From Apiosordaria backusii (Eukaryota; Ascomycota; Sordariomycetes; Sordariales; Lasiosphaeriaceae): a stretch of DNA of 64,000 nucleotides. Each line of letters begins with the position of its first letter. Positions within the stretch are counted from its first letter, which is position 1. The stretch spans positions 558,001 through 622,000 of the forward strand of contig JAUKTV010000008.1 of assembly GCA_030549205.1 (NCBI GenBank), read 5' to 3'. Made by a program: the position numbers and the translations under genes. Below are positions 33,928 to 45,751 of this stretch, in pieces. Under the pieces are notes generated by a model. The model saw only the letters and a list, made by a program, of their open reading frames with translations. It was not told the DNA's origin and searched no databases.

Positions 33928-34689
33928 ATGGGTCTACCTCCACTATTGGGAACCTGACCTTTCCTCCAGTTGCATTAGCCAACAATACCCTCTTGCCTCG
34001 CCAACAACTTGACCGTTTTCTCCCACTCGCAACCCAGACCTCAGCGACAACCCCCACCGAGACCAACAGCAAGGCATCAGCATGCGCCTCGACCTTCTCC
34101 TCCCTCTCAAGCAGTGCCCCCACCGAGCCACCCTGCGTAGAGGCCTTTTACCTACATGTCCGCAATGCTCGACGAAAAGTTTCTCTCTGAGCACCAACGC
34201 ATCGCGGAGCTGCTGTCATCGACTTGGTTCTTTGATTTCAAACGTGACGAGATAGCCTCGAGATACAGGGAGTACCCAAACAAGCTTTACAAGCCTTGTG
34301 GGATTGCGATGGATCTCTCGACTGCGCTCCGCGATGCGGTGCCAGCAGGTCTGACGAGCGATGAGCTGGTGGCCTTTGATAAGCAGAGGAGGTCGTGGAT
34401 CAAGGAACGCAAGAGTGTGGTCACGGAGTTTGCAAGGCAGGGTGGTGCGGCTGACACGGGCCGAGCACTGCAGGCTCTTGCACTTGCGATCACGGGGGTG
34501 CAGGAGTGCAAAGCGGCTTTGGCGGTCGGTCTTGGGATAACCGATCCTGCATCGTTGACGGCTGGGCCTGGGATTTCAGGAGGGACATCTTCAAGTTCTG
34601 CCGGGGCCGTGGGAGCCAGAGAGACAGGATTAGTGAAGGAGGTTGCCGCTGTTGTTGGAGGTGTTGCTGCGATGGGGTTATCCCTGTGA
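33928..34689 (+). pseudogene. Four-cysteine GPI protein, copy C (disrupted)
   Basis: A third family member is visible in pieces. The ATG at 33928 (MGLPPLLG) is in one frame. The next part (LTFPPVALANNTLLPRQQL through SACASTFSSLSSSAPTEPP) is in a second frame. The rest (LDEKFLSEHQRIAELLSS to the end) is back in the first. It includes KPCGIAMDLSTALRDAV, the block WIKERKSVVTEFARQGG, GVQECKAAL, a Ser-rich stalk, and a hydrophobic C-terminus (VAAVVGGVAAMGLSL). The Ala-Pro-Thr-Glu-Pro-Pro block mirrors copy A (APEITPPP). Two frame changes suggest decay; an intron for the second change is possible but no good splice pair was found. Confidence 0.6.
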
Positions 34690-35296
34690 ACTTTGAGCTA
34701 GGACTTCTGAGAGGATTATAAACGAGAATGGAAAAGAAGGAAAGATGGGGGCACCAGGTGGTTTGACGAAGGGAGAACTTCGATTTCCGCGTGCCCCTTA
34801 GACAGCTAGCAAGACGTACATAAACGTATCAAAAAGTAAAAAGTGCCAGAGTGGCGCTGATTTGTCGAGTTATTGGAACGATCGTAAATCCCATCGCCTA
34901 AATTTTCCAATAACAAATATCTCGAAACCAAGAAACGCGAACTCTTATCCGGCTTGAATGTCCCATAAAAAGATGACCTCCATTACCTATCTTCCTAAAC
35001 GCTCGCCGGCAAGCTGAAAGATACAGCAGCCTAACCAGCAACCAATAGCATACTTGCATTCGCCCTTACATCGCACAACCTCCGAGACGTTTTTAAGATG
35101 CACGTGCCTTTCGAAACCATCTGAAATTCCCTTCGAATCATAGTGCGGTCCGAATCCCATGTTCCACATGGGGTTGGCAGCCAGTTCTGTAACCCCTCGT
35201 CCGAACTGTCCTATTCTTTCAACAACTTACATCCCGTCAGCTTCAATCCCGATCTACCTAGGTACAATCATTTCCATCACCAAAGACTACGCCAAC
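34690..35296. other. Intergenic
   Basis: This holds the end of the four-cysteine array and the upstream region of the kinase-like gene. No feature was recognised. Confidence 0.45.
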
Positions 35297-36628
35297 ATGA
35301 TTCCCGACGATTCCAAGTACTTTTCTCTGAGCGGTTATTGCCCTGTAGGGAGGCCAAGCACCTGGCACGTCACCGATTGGGACCAGAGGCGGATTATTTC
35401 GGTGACCATGGACGGGGAGCAGGACGACGAATCCCTCGCCATCAAGCATCTAAGCCGGATCGACAGCAGCCAACTACCTCGCGGAATTTATAGGGTCCAT
35501 GTATCGGATACCGGCGAGATCATCTCCCGATTTAGCGATCCCAAGAATGATGCGACTTGCTGCGTCCACTATCCATTCCTTGGCGACTTGACTGTTCCAG
35601 AAGGGATTCAGACGGTCCGACGGGACGAACTGGAGGAACTCGAGAGGCTCGGCCCTGATGTGGACCTTGTCGCGTACTCTCCACACTAGGGGGCATCTGC
35701 TAAAAAGGCAGGCACCTAGGCGTGAATTCTTTCGAGTTATTTTAAGCGATGATGCTAACCCCCTTGCGCAGGTCGTATTCAAGTACTACTGGCTGTGGCA
35801 GTATGCGCACAGCTCCTGGAAGGAGATGAACCTGTGGATGCGTCTCCCACGCCGCCATCCAAACATTGTCCCATTTGACCGGGTCGTTGTTGACGAGCTC
35901 GAGGGCCGCGCCGTCGGATTCACCAACGCCTACGTGCCCGGCGGCAACCTGAAAGAAAACCCCTCGCGCGTCTTCAAGCTCGAATGGCTGCGGCAGCTCA
36001 TAAAAGCCGTAGACGAGCTGAATCTTCAATACGGCATTGCCCATCAAGACATCGCCCCGCGAAACCTCGCGGTCGACGAGTCGACCGACTCCGTCATGCT
36101 GTTTGACTTTAACTTTGCGGCTCGCATCAATTATTCGCCCTTGGAAAACGGGAATGGTGAATATTACAGCGAGGAGCGGAACGACGTCAAGGGGTTGATA
36201 TTTACCACCTACGAATCATCACCAGAGACTACAGCCTGCGGGAGAAGCCTCACGAAGAGCAAAATCTCGACGACATCGCTCTGGGGTGGGGGAAGCACCC
36301 GGAGGTCAAGCTGGACCACCCGGTTGCGTCATATCAGCTCATCCTGCAGGTGTGGGAAAAGTAAAGGACGGGTGACTTGATTGGTGTCAGGTTTGGCGAC
36401 TTTCCAAAGGGCATTGACTGGCCCAGACGGCCTGATCCTCCTCAGAAAACGGTTACGCACAGGGATATCCAGGGGAAGCCGGTCGAAGTTAGTTGGGAAC
36501 TGTGGGATGAGAAGCGGCAGGACGTGCTGGCCAGGGGCGGCAAGGTCTTGAATTGGGAGCGGCCACCGCAGAAGGTTTTGGACGGTGGGGTTAGGGTGCT
36601 CTCTAATGGTGAAGTGATAAAGTGCTAA
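35297..36628 (+). pseudogene. Kinase-like (aminoglycoside/choline-kinase-style fold) fungal protein, disrupted
   Basis: Exon 1 (35297 to about 35673) reads MIPDDSKYFSLSGY to LEELERLGPDVDLVA. A 46-nt intron (35674-35719) is the best fit and joins it to REFFRV...VVFKYYWLW. The kinase core is clear: KEMNLWMRLPRHPNIVPFD-like block, GFTNAYVPGGNL, catalytic loop GIAHQDIAPRNLAVD and DFNFAAR (DFG position). After DVKGLIFTTYE a one-base loss near 36215 breaks the frame. Past that the same protein reads IITRDYSLREKPHEEQ to LQVWEK, hits an in-frame TAA at 36362-36364, and then continues DLIGVRFGDFPKGIDW to the end. Two independent lesions suggest a pseudogene. AAG-TAA-AGG would be AAG-CAA-AGG before a CpA-to-TpA change, as in RIP. 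Confidence 0.75.
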
Positions 36629-37469
36629 TGGTCACAGTTTGACGGGTTGATCCAAGGAGTAGAAATAGTAAAGTGTAATATGATAGGACGAGAGACAGAA
36701 GTACCGCATTCAGCCTCGACATCTGATAGTATGAAATCTAGGTACAGATTGGAGCGCAGTATTTTCGATAGTACTTCCGTTGATCTTGTCTGGAAGTCAT
36801 GTCCGGTGTTAACCCCATGTGATGCTTGTCTGTTTTCAAGGATGTTATCTTCCGTCCACTGTCATGGGGATGCAATAGTTTATTTGGCAAACAGGCGTTT
36901 TGATAAAACTGATAGCAGCACTGCATGAAGGGCATTAAAAAACTTAGGCAGACTATCACACAGCAAAGGCTCAGGCAAAATCATAGGTAACTTGGTTCTT
37001 TAGGTGTTCATGCTAAGCCCCACGTCCCATAACATCATAGAAGTCTCTTCAAGATTCCACCCGGCCCATTAAACACGAATCTGAAGGACTTTTGCCAAGA
37101 ACATCAGCCGCTCAAGGACCTTCCGCAGCTCCGGTAACCCCACTCACCGCCGTCCCGCCCGGTTTCCAGCGCCAGAAAGGCTTGTGTGCCGGCCAAGAAT
37201 GACTGCTGAAAGCAGTCTCCAATTCCAAGCAAAGCCAAGCAACCCAACGATGCCCCTTCCCGCTACTCCCAATCACTCCCTGCTGAGAGTCAGATGTCGG
37301 CTGCCGGTTTCCGTTGGAGAGACGATTCTGTTTGCCACTGCAGGGAGCAACCTCCTGCTGCTTGGTTGATGGGTTTGACCCCAGGACAGCACCCGGTAGC
37401 GGCGGCGAGTCGACAACACGCATCTCGGCATGTTGCACTGGTCACGCCTGGACCGCTTGCTCGAGCTTG
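36629..37469. other. Intergenic, no gene recognised
   Basis: Short frames without motifs. The 3' side of the following minus gene lies here. Confidence 0.45.
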
Positions 37470-38271
37470 TCAAGCAGCAGACATCCGGCGCGACCACGAG
37501 CGTCCCAGCCGCGTGAACAGCGGAACTTTGGTAGGGCTTGCCTTGGACATCTTGAGGTCGTCGATACTAGTCAACGACAAGCTCCGTCTCTTGTCTGCAT
37601 CTCCTGCCCGCAGTTCCGTCACCGTCGGCGCCTGCCGCTTTTGCATCGACGGCCACTGCCTGGTGGCCGTTGGGGACGACAGCACGGGAACCTGCCGCGT
37701 CTCCACCTTGGGCTGAGACGGGACAGTCGACAGCGATCGTTCCTCATCGCTTTGGGTGCTCTCCTTGGTCTCGGCCTTGTCCAATGGGTCCACCTCACTG
37801 AGTGGGCGGGCTTGAGTGGTGTCGGATTCCCGCCGACTGACGGGGCTGGTGACTGTGGAGTCGTCAACTGTGCCACGCATAAAGGTAAACGGGAATTCCA
37901 CCGCGCTTCCGACTGGAGTGGAGTGGTTAGCTGCGTCAGGAGCGGTGAGAAGGGTAGAAAATGAAAAACGTACTATAAGTGGCCCACAAGTGGGTGTCAA
38001 CAGTGTACTTGAAGAATTCACTGCTGACTGGGTTGAGGTTATTCTGGTGGAGCCATCCGACCACCCATTGCTCCGCTAGCTTGACAACTTCCGACTTCTT
38101 TCCAGGTATGAGGAGGGAAGTATCTTTACTGGCTGCATAGTTGAGGATGAACTGGCGTCGAGAGTGTTCGGCAGCAGTCAGGGCTTTCATGATGTTGAGC
38201 TGCTCCAAGTCTGTAGGTGCCGACTGGCGTCTCCGCTCTCTCACGGCCATGTTTGCTGCTTCTGATGTCAT
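37470..38271 (-). CDS. Hypothetical protein, two exons, 246 aa
   Basis: Exons are 37974-38271 and 37470-37912. The intron 37913-37973 starts GTACGT, has a CTAAC branch site and ends CCAG, and the phases agree. The N-terminal half is ordered (MTSEAANMAVRERRRQ, LNIMKALTAAEHSRRQFIL, SEVVKLAEQWVVGWLHQNN, SSEFFKYTVDTHLWATY). The C-terminal half is low-complexity, charged and Ser/Thr-rich and ends LFTRLGRSWSRRMSAA. No family is recognised; the splice restoring one continuous frame is the main support. Confidence 0.7.
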
Positions 38272-40424
38272 GATGTCTTTTGGTCGTGGTGTTAGGGGGT
38301 ATGCTGGGATGGGACAAAATATCGTGTTATGGAGGCTTTTTGCGAGGGGACTTCGGTTGTCGTTGGGGCATCGAGGGTCAAGTCATGTATCTAGAAGCTG
38401 CCAGTCTGATCAAACGCCTGTTGCCTGGGGAGTGGTTCTTATGGTTGATGGGGAAATGTATGAGGATCGGGATGGGGTGATGGAATTTGGATGGTTCGAA
38501 GAGACGAGAGGTTGACTTTGATCCGTTGTCTGTTTGGCGTGAACCAAGTGGGGCCTGTCTTCTTTAAGTGATTGTGGATCGGTGCTCTTTTGGTGTCATC
38601 GGAAGAACGAAGGTTGGGCCTAGTCTGGGCAATTCGACAACAGGCTGCCGATGGCGGGCTGGTATCACACACGGCCGGGACGATGCCAGAGGCCCAACCG
38701 CACGGTACGAGGTAATCTTGCAGGTTATCAGCCCTCAGCAGGCCACCTTCGCTGCTCCGCTTGAATGTCGTACCGAGTTATCTTGGACCAAGAAGTCGGG
38801 TACTGGCTCAGAAAACCCGCCAAGGGACTGCCAAGGGTGTGGTGTGACTTGGCAAACGGCAGTCAGATGAAGCGAGTGACGCCAGGCGGATGAACGTGAG
38901 GATGTTTGCGGGGAAAGAAACTGGGGAAGCTCCCGTCCATTTTCTGGACTCCGAAGGGCTACCAGCCGACGAGTACGCTAGGAGATTAGGGAGATCGATC
39001 CGACCCACAGCGGACTCTGTCTCAACTGACAATCTCTTTGCCTGTTCTTCGTGTTCAGCAAAAAGGAAAGAGCCAGTTCCTCATGACACCACTGAAGCCC
39101 TTGTCTTTTCTTCATGGGAAAGGGCAGTTAACATAGAGGGACAGAAAATGGTGAGCGGTCAGTGATAGGGTCGCTCGGAATCAGCTGGCACGGCCCCGAA
39201 ACTTGGGGCCAGCAAACAGCCATGCCGTGTTTCTTGTCTCTCCGGTTCGGTGGTTTGCATTCCAACAACATCTTGGCATTGTCGATCTTTTCCCTCTTAA
39301 AAGGAGGGCGCTTGAGCTGACTTGTGGAATTGCCATGTGCTTGGTTTGTTGCCATTTTTGGTCCTCTTTCAGGACATGTCACAATCGTCATTGATGCTGT
39401 CCGGAAACGGCCCGGGCTTCAACCAGTCGGGAGACAGATGCTACCTTGCCAAGACATGCCCCTGTCATTTGTCGATGTTGTTTGGGACGACAGCTGTTCT
39501 AGGCCCAATCCTTATCTTGGATACTTCACCTCACATGATGTTGAGCCTCAACGGATTGAGTGCTTGTTGTCAAACACAGTGGAGTGGACAAGTTGAGGCG
39601 ACTCAACGGCTGGCAGTGGGCTGAATGTCGGAACGGATACCCCAACCCCCTGGCGGCAGCAACCTGCAGCCGATCTTTCCCGTGATCACCAATCGTGTGG
39701 AAAATGTCGGAATTCCTCAATGTGATAGATCAAAAGTGCCATAATTCGGATGAGCCTGTCTTGATTTTGGTGACAATATCCGGCTCAGAACTAGCGGGTT
39801 TTGATGGGTTAGTTCCAGATTTTCATGGGACTGGTCAAGGAACCAATCTGTCTCTGCTCATTGCGGTTTCGCACCCAGTAATAAATAATTCTTTCGAGCC
39901 CTAATCCTCATGATTCATATGACAACATCCAGTCTTCATCATGGTTCTGTTTTTTATTTCCCATTTATTTCGCGATCAGTTTATGAGTTGAAGCAGGCGT
40001 TTGAGATTTGTTGATATCTTCCCCTTCGCCTTCACAGATGATGATAATAAGATTAGCGGATCTTTTTAAAATTACATGTAACTTACCTGCAGATGGCATC
40101 GGTGGAAGCCATGATTTTGACAAGACTCCATCTATTGAAATCCACAGCGCATGACCGCTTGAGACACATCCCTTGCATTTGCAGCCAAGCCCCTACCAAT
40201 TGAGACGTCCGTGTCATCTTTGTCATTTGGGTAACCTTTGTCATCCCGAAAGAGTTGAATGAACTGTTTACCTGTCTCATGTGAAGTTACTGGTCCTCAC
40301 TCCATGATTGTGGGTGCCCATTGATGTGACAGCATATGCAACTAATTCAACTCTGTGCGAGTCCACGTTGTGATGACATACCTATCAAACAGGGAGGTGC
40401 CGGCTCATCAAACCACACATTGAG

Positions 40425-40470
40425 GGTGACACACATTTAACACTTACACTCACACTCACACACATTCACA
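40425..40470. repeat. CA-rich microsatellite
   Basis: CACAC/CTCACA-type dinucleotide words repeat over about 45 bp with interruptions. Confidence 0.65.
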
Positions 40471-40848
40471 GGGCAGAAGAAACAGATGCTTCAGCACTTA
40501 CCTTGTGCGATTTCGATGTTGAGTCTCATCTGTAGGTTTGAATTCGGTTATCAGGCTCTGAGCCTTTCGCCCCTGCCATCAATGACGGCGGGTGTCAGTG
40601 TGGAATCTAGCTGCGGAGTCCGCCTTTCCAATGGTCACATTCTGTTACCTCATCCATGACCCACTCCTGCCATAGGTCTTCGTGCCTGCGAGGGGTATCT
40701 GATCTCGGCATCCCCGCCTCCATGACATCTTGCTTTTCAAATCCGATGTTACGGGATGTACATACAGCGGCTTGCTCGACGGCAACAATATCGAAGCCCG
40801 GATCATTGCTTTTTCAAAGTAAACTCTTTCCAGCGAATGCAGCGTACC

Positions 40849-40908
40849 TGATATCATCCAGTATGGTCTGATATCATCCAATATGATCTGATATCATCCA
40901 ATATGGTC
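40849..40908. repeat. 20-bp tandem repeat, 3 units
   Basis: Three 20-bp units, TGATATCATCCA(A/G)TATG(A/G)TC, lie head to tail. The differences between units are G/A changes only. Each unit contains the palindrome GATATC. Confidence 0.85.
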
Positions 40909-41365
40909 GTTCACTACTGCAATCTTAGAGGTAAGGTAACACGCCGCAGATGGGGAGCCTGTTTCCACGAGCAAATTCTGTGGCCGTTCCACCCTAGCTG
41001 ACTCCAACGCTGACTACGTACCTGGTATAATACCCGGGAGTTGGAACCTTTGTCGCCAGTTTTTACCTTCTGGCAGACTTCATGACATGGCCAGAGTCAT
41101 TGTGACTGGTAGCAGAAAAGCTGATCCAGGGAGTCAGCTAGGGATGTCATCATCTCTAGCTAGTGTCCCAAGTTGACAAACAAGCCTCAATAATTTCGCA
41201 CCAGGTATATCCGCCCACTCTTCCGCCACTCTGGGCTTCTTTTGGGAACCTAATCTCTTCTTCGTACTGCTTCTGACTTCTGAGATTACAGGTCAACTAC
41301 AATCTCCTTGCTATTCCCAGGACCCAGAAATCCAAATACAGCCACACCTTGACTCGACAGACAGC

Positions 41366-42490
41366 ATGGGAGTGCGACAGCCAATCTCACTAGCACGCTA
41401 CAAGGATGACCGGGACTCAGAGTCGACTGCGACTCCTTCATCTCAGGGCAGCGATCGCTACCGCAGAAACGTCGCCACCGATCTCGACGAGTACGAAAAG
41501 CCCACGAAAGAAGAGCTCTTCCGTCTACTACAAGCCCTTGCACACAAAGCACCCTTTACGGAGCTCAAGCATCAGTTAGAGGATATCTCTGACCGCTTGG
41601 AAATTCGCATTGCCGATGTCCTCCTCCGGTCCGAGTTTGTTTGGCACGAACGGGCGAAGTTTGGCATTGAGGCAGAGAGCCAGGAGCCAGTACTGAGGAC
41701 ACGGTGGACGAGCTATGGGACGTTGTTGCACGAGGCAGTTCACGAGAATGAGTTCGGTATGTTCCATTCCTACTTGTCCTTTACATCCCCGTTGTTCTCA
41801 TCACCACCTACATGTAGTTAACAATAGTGATGCCATACAGATCTAGTCAAATACCTCCTCTCCCCCTTCATCTTCGACAACCAAACCAAGCGCCGCCTCT
41901 TCCTCGAACAGCGCGACTACAACGGCATGACTGCTCTCCTGCTAGCCATCACAGTCGGGAATAACAAGCGCGTGGTTGAGTATCTTGTCGACCAAGGAGC
42001 TAATATCACAGCCGCGGATAATTGCGGTTGGACAGCCATGCACTACGCAATGCAGAAGAACCGGCTCGACATAGCCAAGCTTCTGCACGAGAAAGACGAA
42101 AAACTAATCAACATACCGGCTGACTCGACGGGGGATACACCTGTTCACATTGCCATCCGGAAGGGTGAGGTCGACGCCATCAAGTACATGACGAAGAATA
42201 TGGCGCCGGACTGGTTCAAGTTGAATGACTTGGGATTGGACCCGTATGACCTTGCGCAGTTGGTTGTTGAGGATGGTGAGACGTTGCGTTATCTGAGAGC
42301 AAAGGTGCAGCGGGGAATTGATGACTGGGATCGGAAGAAGGAGCAGGCACGGGAGGCCTTTGAGAAGAAGAGTGCGATGAAGCAGTATTATCAAATTCTT
42401 GATTTGCCCAAGGGGAAGGGGTTTCATCAGGTGGATGTTGACGAGATGGGTGCTACTTGGGGGGATGTTACGGACGTAACATACATCTAG
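41366..42490 (+). CDS. Ankyrin-repeat protein, two exons
   Basis: Exons are 41366-41756 and 41841-42490 (346 aa). The intron 41757-41840 begins GTATGT and ends ACAG in agreeing phase. The N-terminal ~130 residues are charged with a coiled-coil-like segment (EEYEKPTKEELFRLLQALAHK region) and end in YGTLLHEAVHENEF. Ankyrin repeats follow: TALLLAITVGNNKRVVEYLV and GANITAADNCGWTAMHYAMQ, then KNRLDIAKLLHE and GDTPVHIAIRKGEVDAIKYM. The C-terminus is charged and not repetitive. It is probably a protein-protein interaction adaptor; partner and pathway are unknown. Confidence 0.88.
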
Positions 42491-43350
42491 GGCAACAATT
42501 GCTAGAGCAGATAGGATGCAGGAATAAATATTGTTGCCATATCACTCGCGCTGATCATTCGGTCGTGGACAAACGACGTTTTCATGTGTGCTTTCTGGTG
42601 ACCTCTACAACCTCCGTGCATACAATCGGTTTTGCCAATGATCCGATGGCAACTGGGCTAAACCTATGGCTCATATGTGAAAACCTCGACGCTTTCAAAG
42701 TCCGTTGTACCCTCTCCGCCGCCACCTTTCTGGTCTTCTGGCTCTCCATCGCTATACTTCCTCGCCAGTACACATGTCACTCTAACCGAGCGCGTGGTCA
42801 CAAGATATAGTATTAGAGGATGAAAATCGAATATCTACCGACGTACTGGAACCAAGTCTTCTATAGATAGCAGCATGTCGGATCGGAAGCAAAGCAGCAG
42901 GGGATTTCTTCTCGCCAGCTCGGTGCAAAGTCTTTCTCATTCTGAATTATGCACTACTCCTACTTGCCCTCAACTCCTCAGTTCTCTCGAAAGACATTCT
43001 ACCCTCACAAATCTTCGGCTAATCAAAACATATCCTACCAAAACCACCGCGCCAACAAATGAAGTCATTTCTTTTGTGATGTCTGGACAGGAGCCTCTCG
43101 ATTCCGTCATCGCACACAACGAAGCCTTGGGGAAACCAACACCTCCTTTCGTCAGCCAGTCTTGTCGCTGACTAGTATTGACGACGTCAAGATGTCCAAG
43201 GGGAGCCCCACCAAGGTCTTTCTGTTCAGGCGGCTGGGACGCTCAGTATTGTCTCTTTTCTGTTGCAGCGTCTGTTAATCTAGTTAGCGGCATGTTACCA
43301 GCAACAATTGATGTGGGGGGACTCTTGGAGGTTACCTTCTGGATCGAACG
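42491..43350. other. Intergenic, no gene recognised
   Basis: Two short plus frames (42457-42810, 42875-43171) show no family features. This is between two convergent genes. Confidence 0.45.
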
Positions 43351-44526
43351 TCATGAGGAGCCACTAGGGGTGTCGGAGGCATCATCGGGGGATGGACCAT
43401 AGGCCCAACCTTTTCGGGGCATTTGGGGACTCGTGACTCCCACAGAAGTGGGAAGCACAGGAGTGAAGAAGGAGTCATTCACTACACCGGGTGGCATACC
43501 TGAAGTGGCTGTAGAGGGCTGCGGGGGAGACTGTTGAGTAGGTATTAGCTGATGTGATCAACACAAATGCAAACACAGGATCTTACGACAATAAATGACA
43601 GGGCAGGAGCTGAGCTGCTCTGCACCAGCCTGGCAGGCTGTCTCTGAGTGCCGGCATACTGGCCAGCGAAGGGACTGCAATAGCCCAACGTTGTGACAAG
43701 CAGCTGTATATCAGCTACAAGTGGGCAGAGTGCCACACGGTACCATTTATTAAAGCTCGGATGAAGTCTATCGGAACCAAGCATACGAAGAGTGGGCACA
43801 TGCAGCTTGTGTCTCAAGAGACTCCACTCGCATGACAGCTTCTCCTCGCCCTCAGTCGGCTCGCCGTATGTGAGCTCCTGGGAATCGGCCTGAGACACTG
43901 CTGTCTGGTTGACGGCGTTGATCGCAGAGGAGGTGGGTGACGAGCACGGATCGAGGATCGTCTCGCTCGACACACTATTGTCGGCAATCTGGCTTGTATG
44001 TCAGTTGTGGGGCCCCGCCCTATAGGAGCAGGTCGGGACTCACGCTCTCTGGTGGGCTTCGCTGGTGAGACCGAGACTCCAAACCTATACCGGGCACCCT
44101 GATAACAGTTGTTAGTTAGGTACCATATCTTGAGATCCAATATAGGTGGGCGCTTTACTTACGAAGTTCTGCTGGAAGTGGCGAGTCAGCCCTTCTAGTT
44201 TATCTAGAAGCAAGTCAGTTTGATCGCTCTCCTCGGGAAGGCATATCAATAGAACTTACGGCCAGCCACTGCGGCAGGATTTCGGCGCAGGCCGATGTCC
44301 TCCACCTCAAGCGTATGGAAGAGTTCATCTGGACCATCAGCTTTTGTATTGATTCGCTCACTGGACCGGAAAATCGTGAAGGAACCGATGATCTGGTCGA
44401 TGGGGTCAGCGGATTTGTAGACAAGTCGTAAGGATGGCTAAATGACATCGAGAAAGATTGCATGGAATGACAAGGAAGAGGAAGTACCTGGAAGTATTTG
44501 CAGGACAAAGATTCCAAAAGTAGCAT
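43351..44526 (-). CDS. Hypothetical six-exon protein, one phase mismatch
   Basis: Six exons can be read on the minus strand: 44488-44526, 44260-44437, 44163-44203, 44044-44098, 43587-43992 and 43351-43530. Introns are 50-64 nt with GTAAGT/GTGAGT donors and often CTAAC or GCTAAT branch sites. The coding text is convincing: SADPIDQIIGSFTIFRSSE, DELFHTLEVEDIGLRRNPAAV, HKLEGLTRHFQQNF, EEKLSCEWSLLRHKLHV and, in the last exon, GMPPGVVNDSFFTPVLP to a TGA. Phases agree for all joins except exon 4 to exon 5, where one base is missing or extra. No family is recognised. The mismatch is either an indel in the sequence or a splice detail I could not resolve. Confidence 0.6.
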
Positions 44527-45340
44527 CAATGGCTAAGAGTAGAGATAAAATTCCAGAAGTAACTACTCGACATGGATACAATCCAGAAGATGAGGAAATC
44601 TTGGGAACAGGAAATTTTTAAAGAGGGGAAAAGTCTGAAGAAAGAATTTGTGGCCCGGAAGGTAGGAGCCCAGTGGTATGGTGCTTGCCTGTGGTCTGGC
44701 CTGCACCACAGTTAGGCCTGCCTGGAGGTAGGTAGTACGTACCTGGGCACCTAAGCTTGAACTCCTCCTTTGGTTCCATTTTGTCTCTCTTCTACTCCAA
44801 GGCCACTGCTCGCGTTTCTCTGCCAGTTTCCGTACCAGCAGGCTTCTTCGTTTCTTTTTTCCCCTTACGGCCATCAGGATCTCACGAGCCCCCATTCTTC
44901 TGGACGCCTCTCCCGTATCGTCGGGACGCCTCTCCAGCAATTCCTCCTGACAGCCTCGCAGCTGTCCAAACGCCATCAGTACGTTCAGGTTTCCCTTTGC
45001 TCAAGACCCGTCAGGTGTATCGTGTCTAGATCGCCGTCGTTCTCCTGAAATAACACTTTGTATCCAAGAACAAATGCTGACAAGGATCTTCATTCTGACC
45101 GGACTCGTTATCATTGCTTCGGGAGCAATCGTACGTTCAGATCAAGGAAACTATTCTAGTAGATCCACAGCAGCGACCCCTAACACCGACTTGGCTAGAT
45201 CGTTCGATCCCATCTCGTCCGTTGAACGATCCGACGCGTTCGGGCGCGAGGAGACGGGTCTGGGGGGTGTGCCGTGGCACCAACACCGGTGCGTTGGCTG
45301 CCCGGCGCGAGGGCGCCATAGAGGCTGCCCGGGCCTTTGC
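44527..45340. other. Intergenic with an orphan signal-peptide-like exon
   Basis: A plus ATG at 45074 opens MLTRIFILTGLVIIASGAI, a clean signal peptide, followed at once by a GTACGT donor. No continuation was found before the dispersed repeat starts at 45341. It may be the first exon of a gene interrupted by the repeat. Confidence 0.35.
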
Positions 45341-45515
45341 GAGGCTGCCCGGAGTCCCTGCGGGCGAAAGGATTGGTGCGGCGCTACGGCTGGTGGACCT
45401 CGCCGGGCAGAATCCCCGCCGCCGCATTGTGTCCGGGCAGGCCGGCGGCGGTGCGGTCGGTGGTGGTGCGATCGGTGGCGGTGGCAAGTAGTGGCGGTGG
45501 CCGAGGACGTGGTAG
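45341..45515 (+). repeat. GC-rich dispersed repeat, copy 2
   Basis: This matches 2292-2485 almost base for base, apart from a few substitutions and a shorter GGTGG/GCGGT tail. Upstream in the same frame it continues as GALAARREGAIEAARAFARL and then GERIGAALRLVDLAGQNP. Downstream, a DDDMDVDSDSIGGG-coding segment is not present at the other copy. Confidence 0.75.
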
Positions 45516-45751
45516 GCCGAGCAACCTCCGCGCTTCGTCCGCTGCCAACTGATGACGACATGGATGTAGACTCCGATTCGATAGGCGGAGGCCTAGATAA
45601 TAATAAGGATATGCCCACGCCGATGGAGTTATAAGCTATTTACTATCGCAAAAAATTTTCATCGAAGATAGAGGTTAGTGATAGATCATAGAACGAGATC
45701 AGTCTAAACAAGCAACTTCACAATTAGTAAAGCAAGGGTTATTTTGCCTTT

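Larger units (their letters stand above)
38272..41365. other. Gene-poor stretch with simple repeats
   Basis: No gene was recognised. It contains a CA-rich microsatellite at about 40425-40470 and a 20-bp repeat at 40849-40908. Other open frames are short and overlapping. Confidence 0.45.

Noticed and set aside
36362..36391. 30-nt GT-AG stretch that would remove the in-frame stop in the kinase-like gene
   Set aside because: It is too short for a fungal intron, and the sequence inside reads as normal protein.
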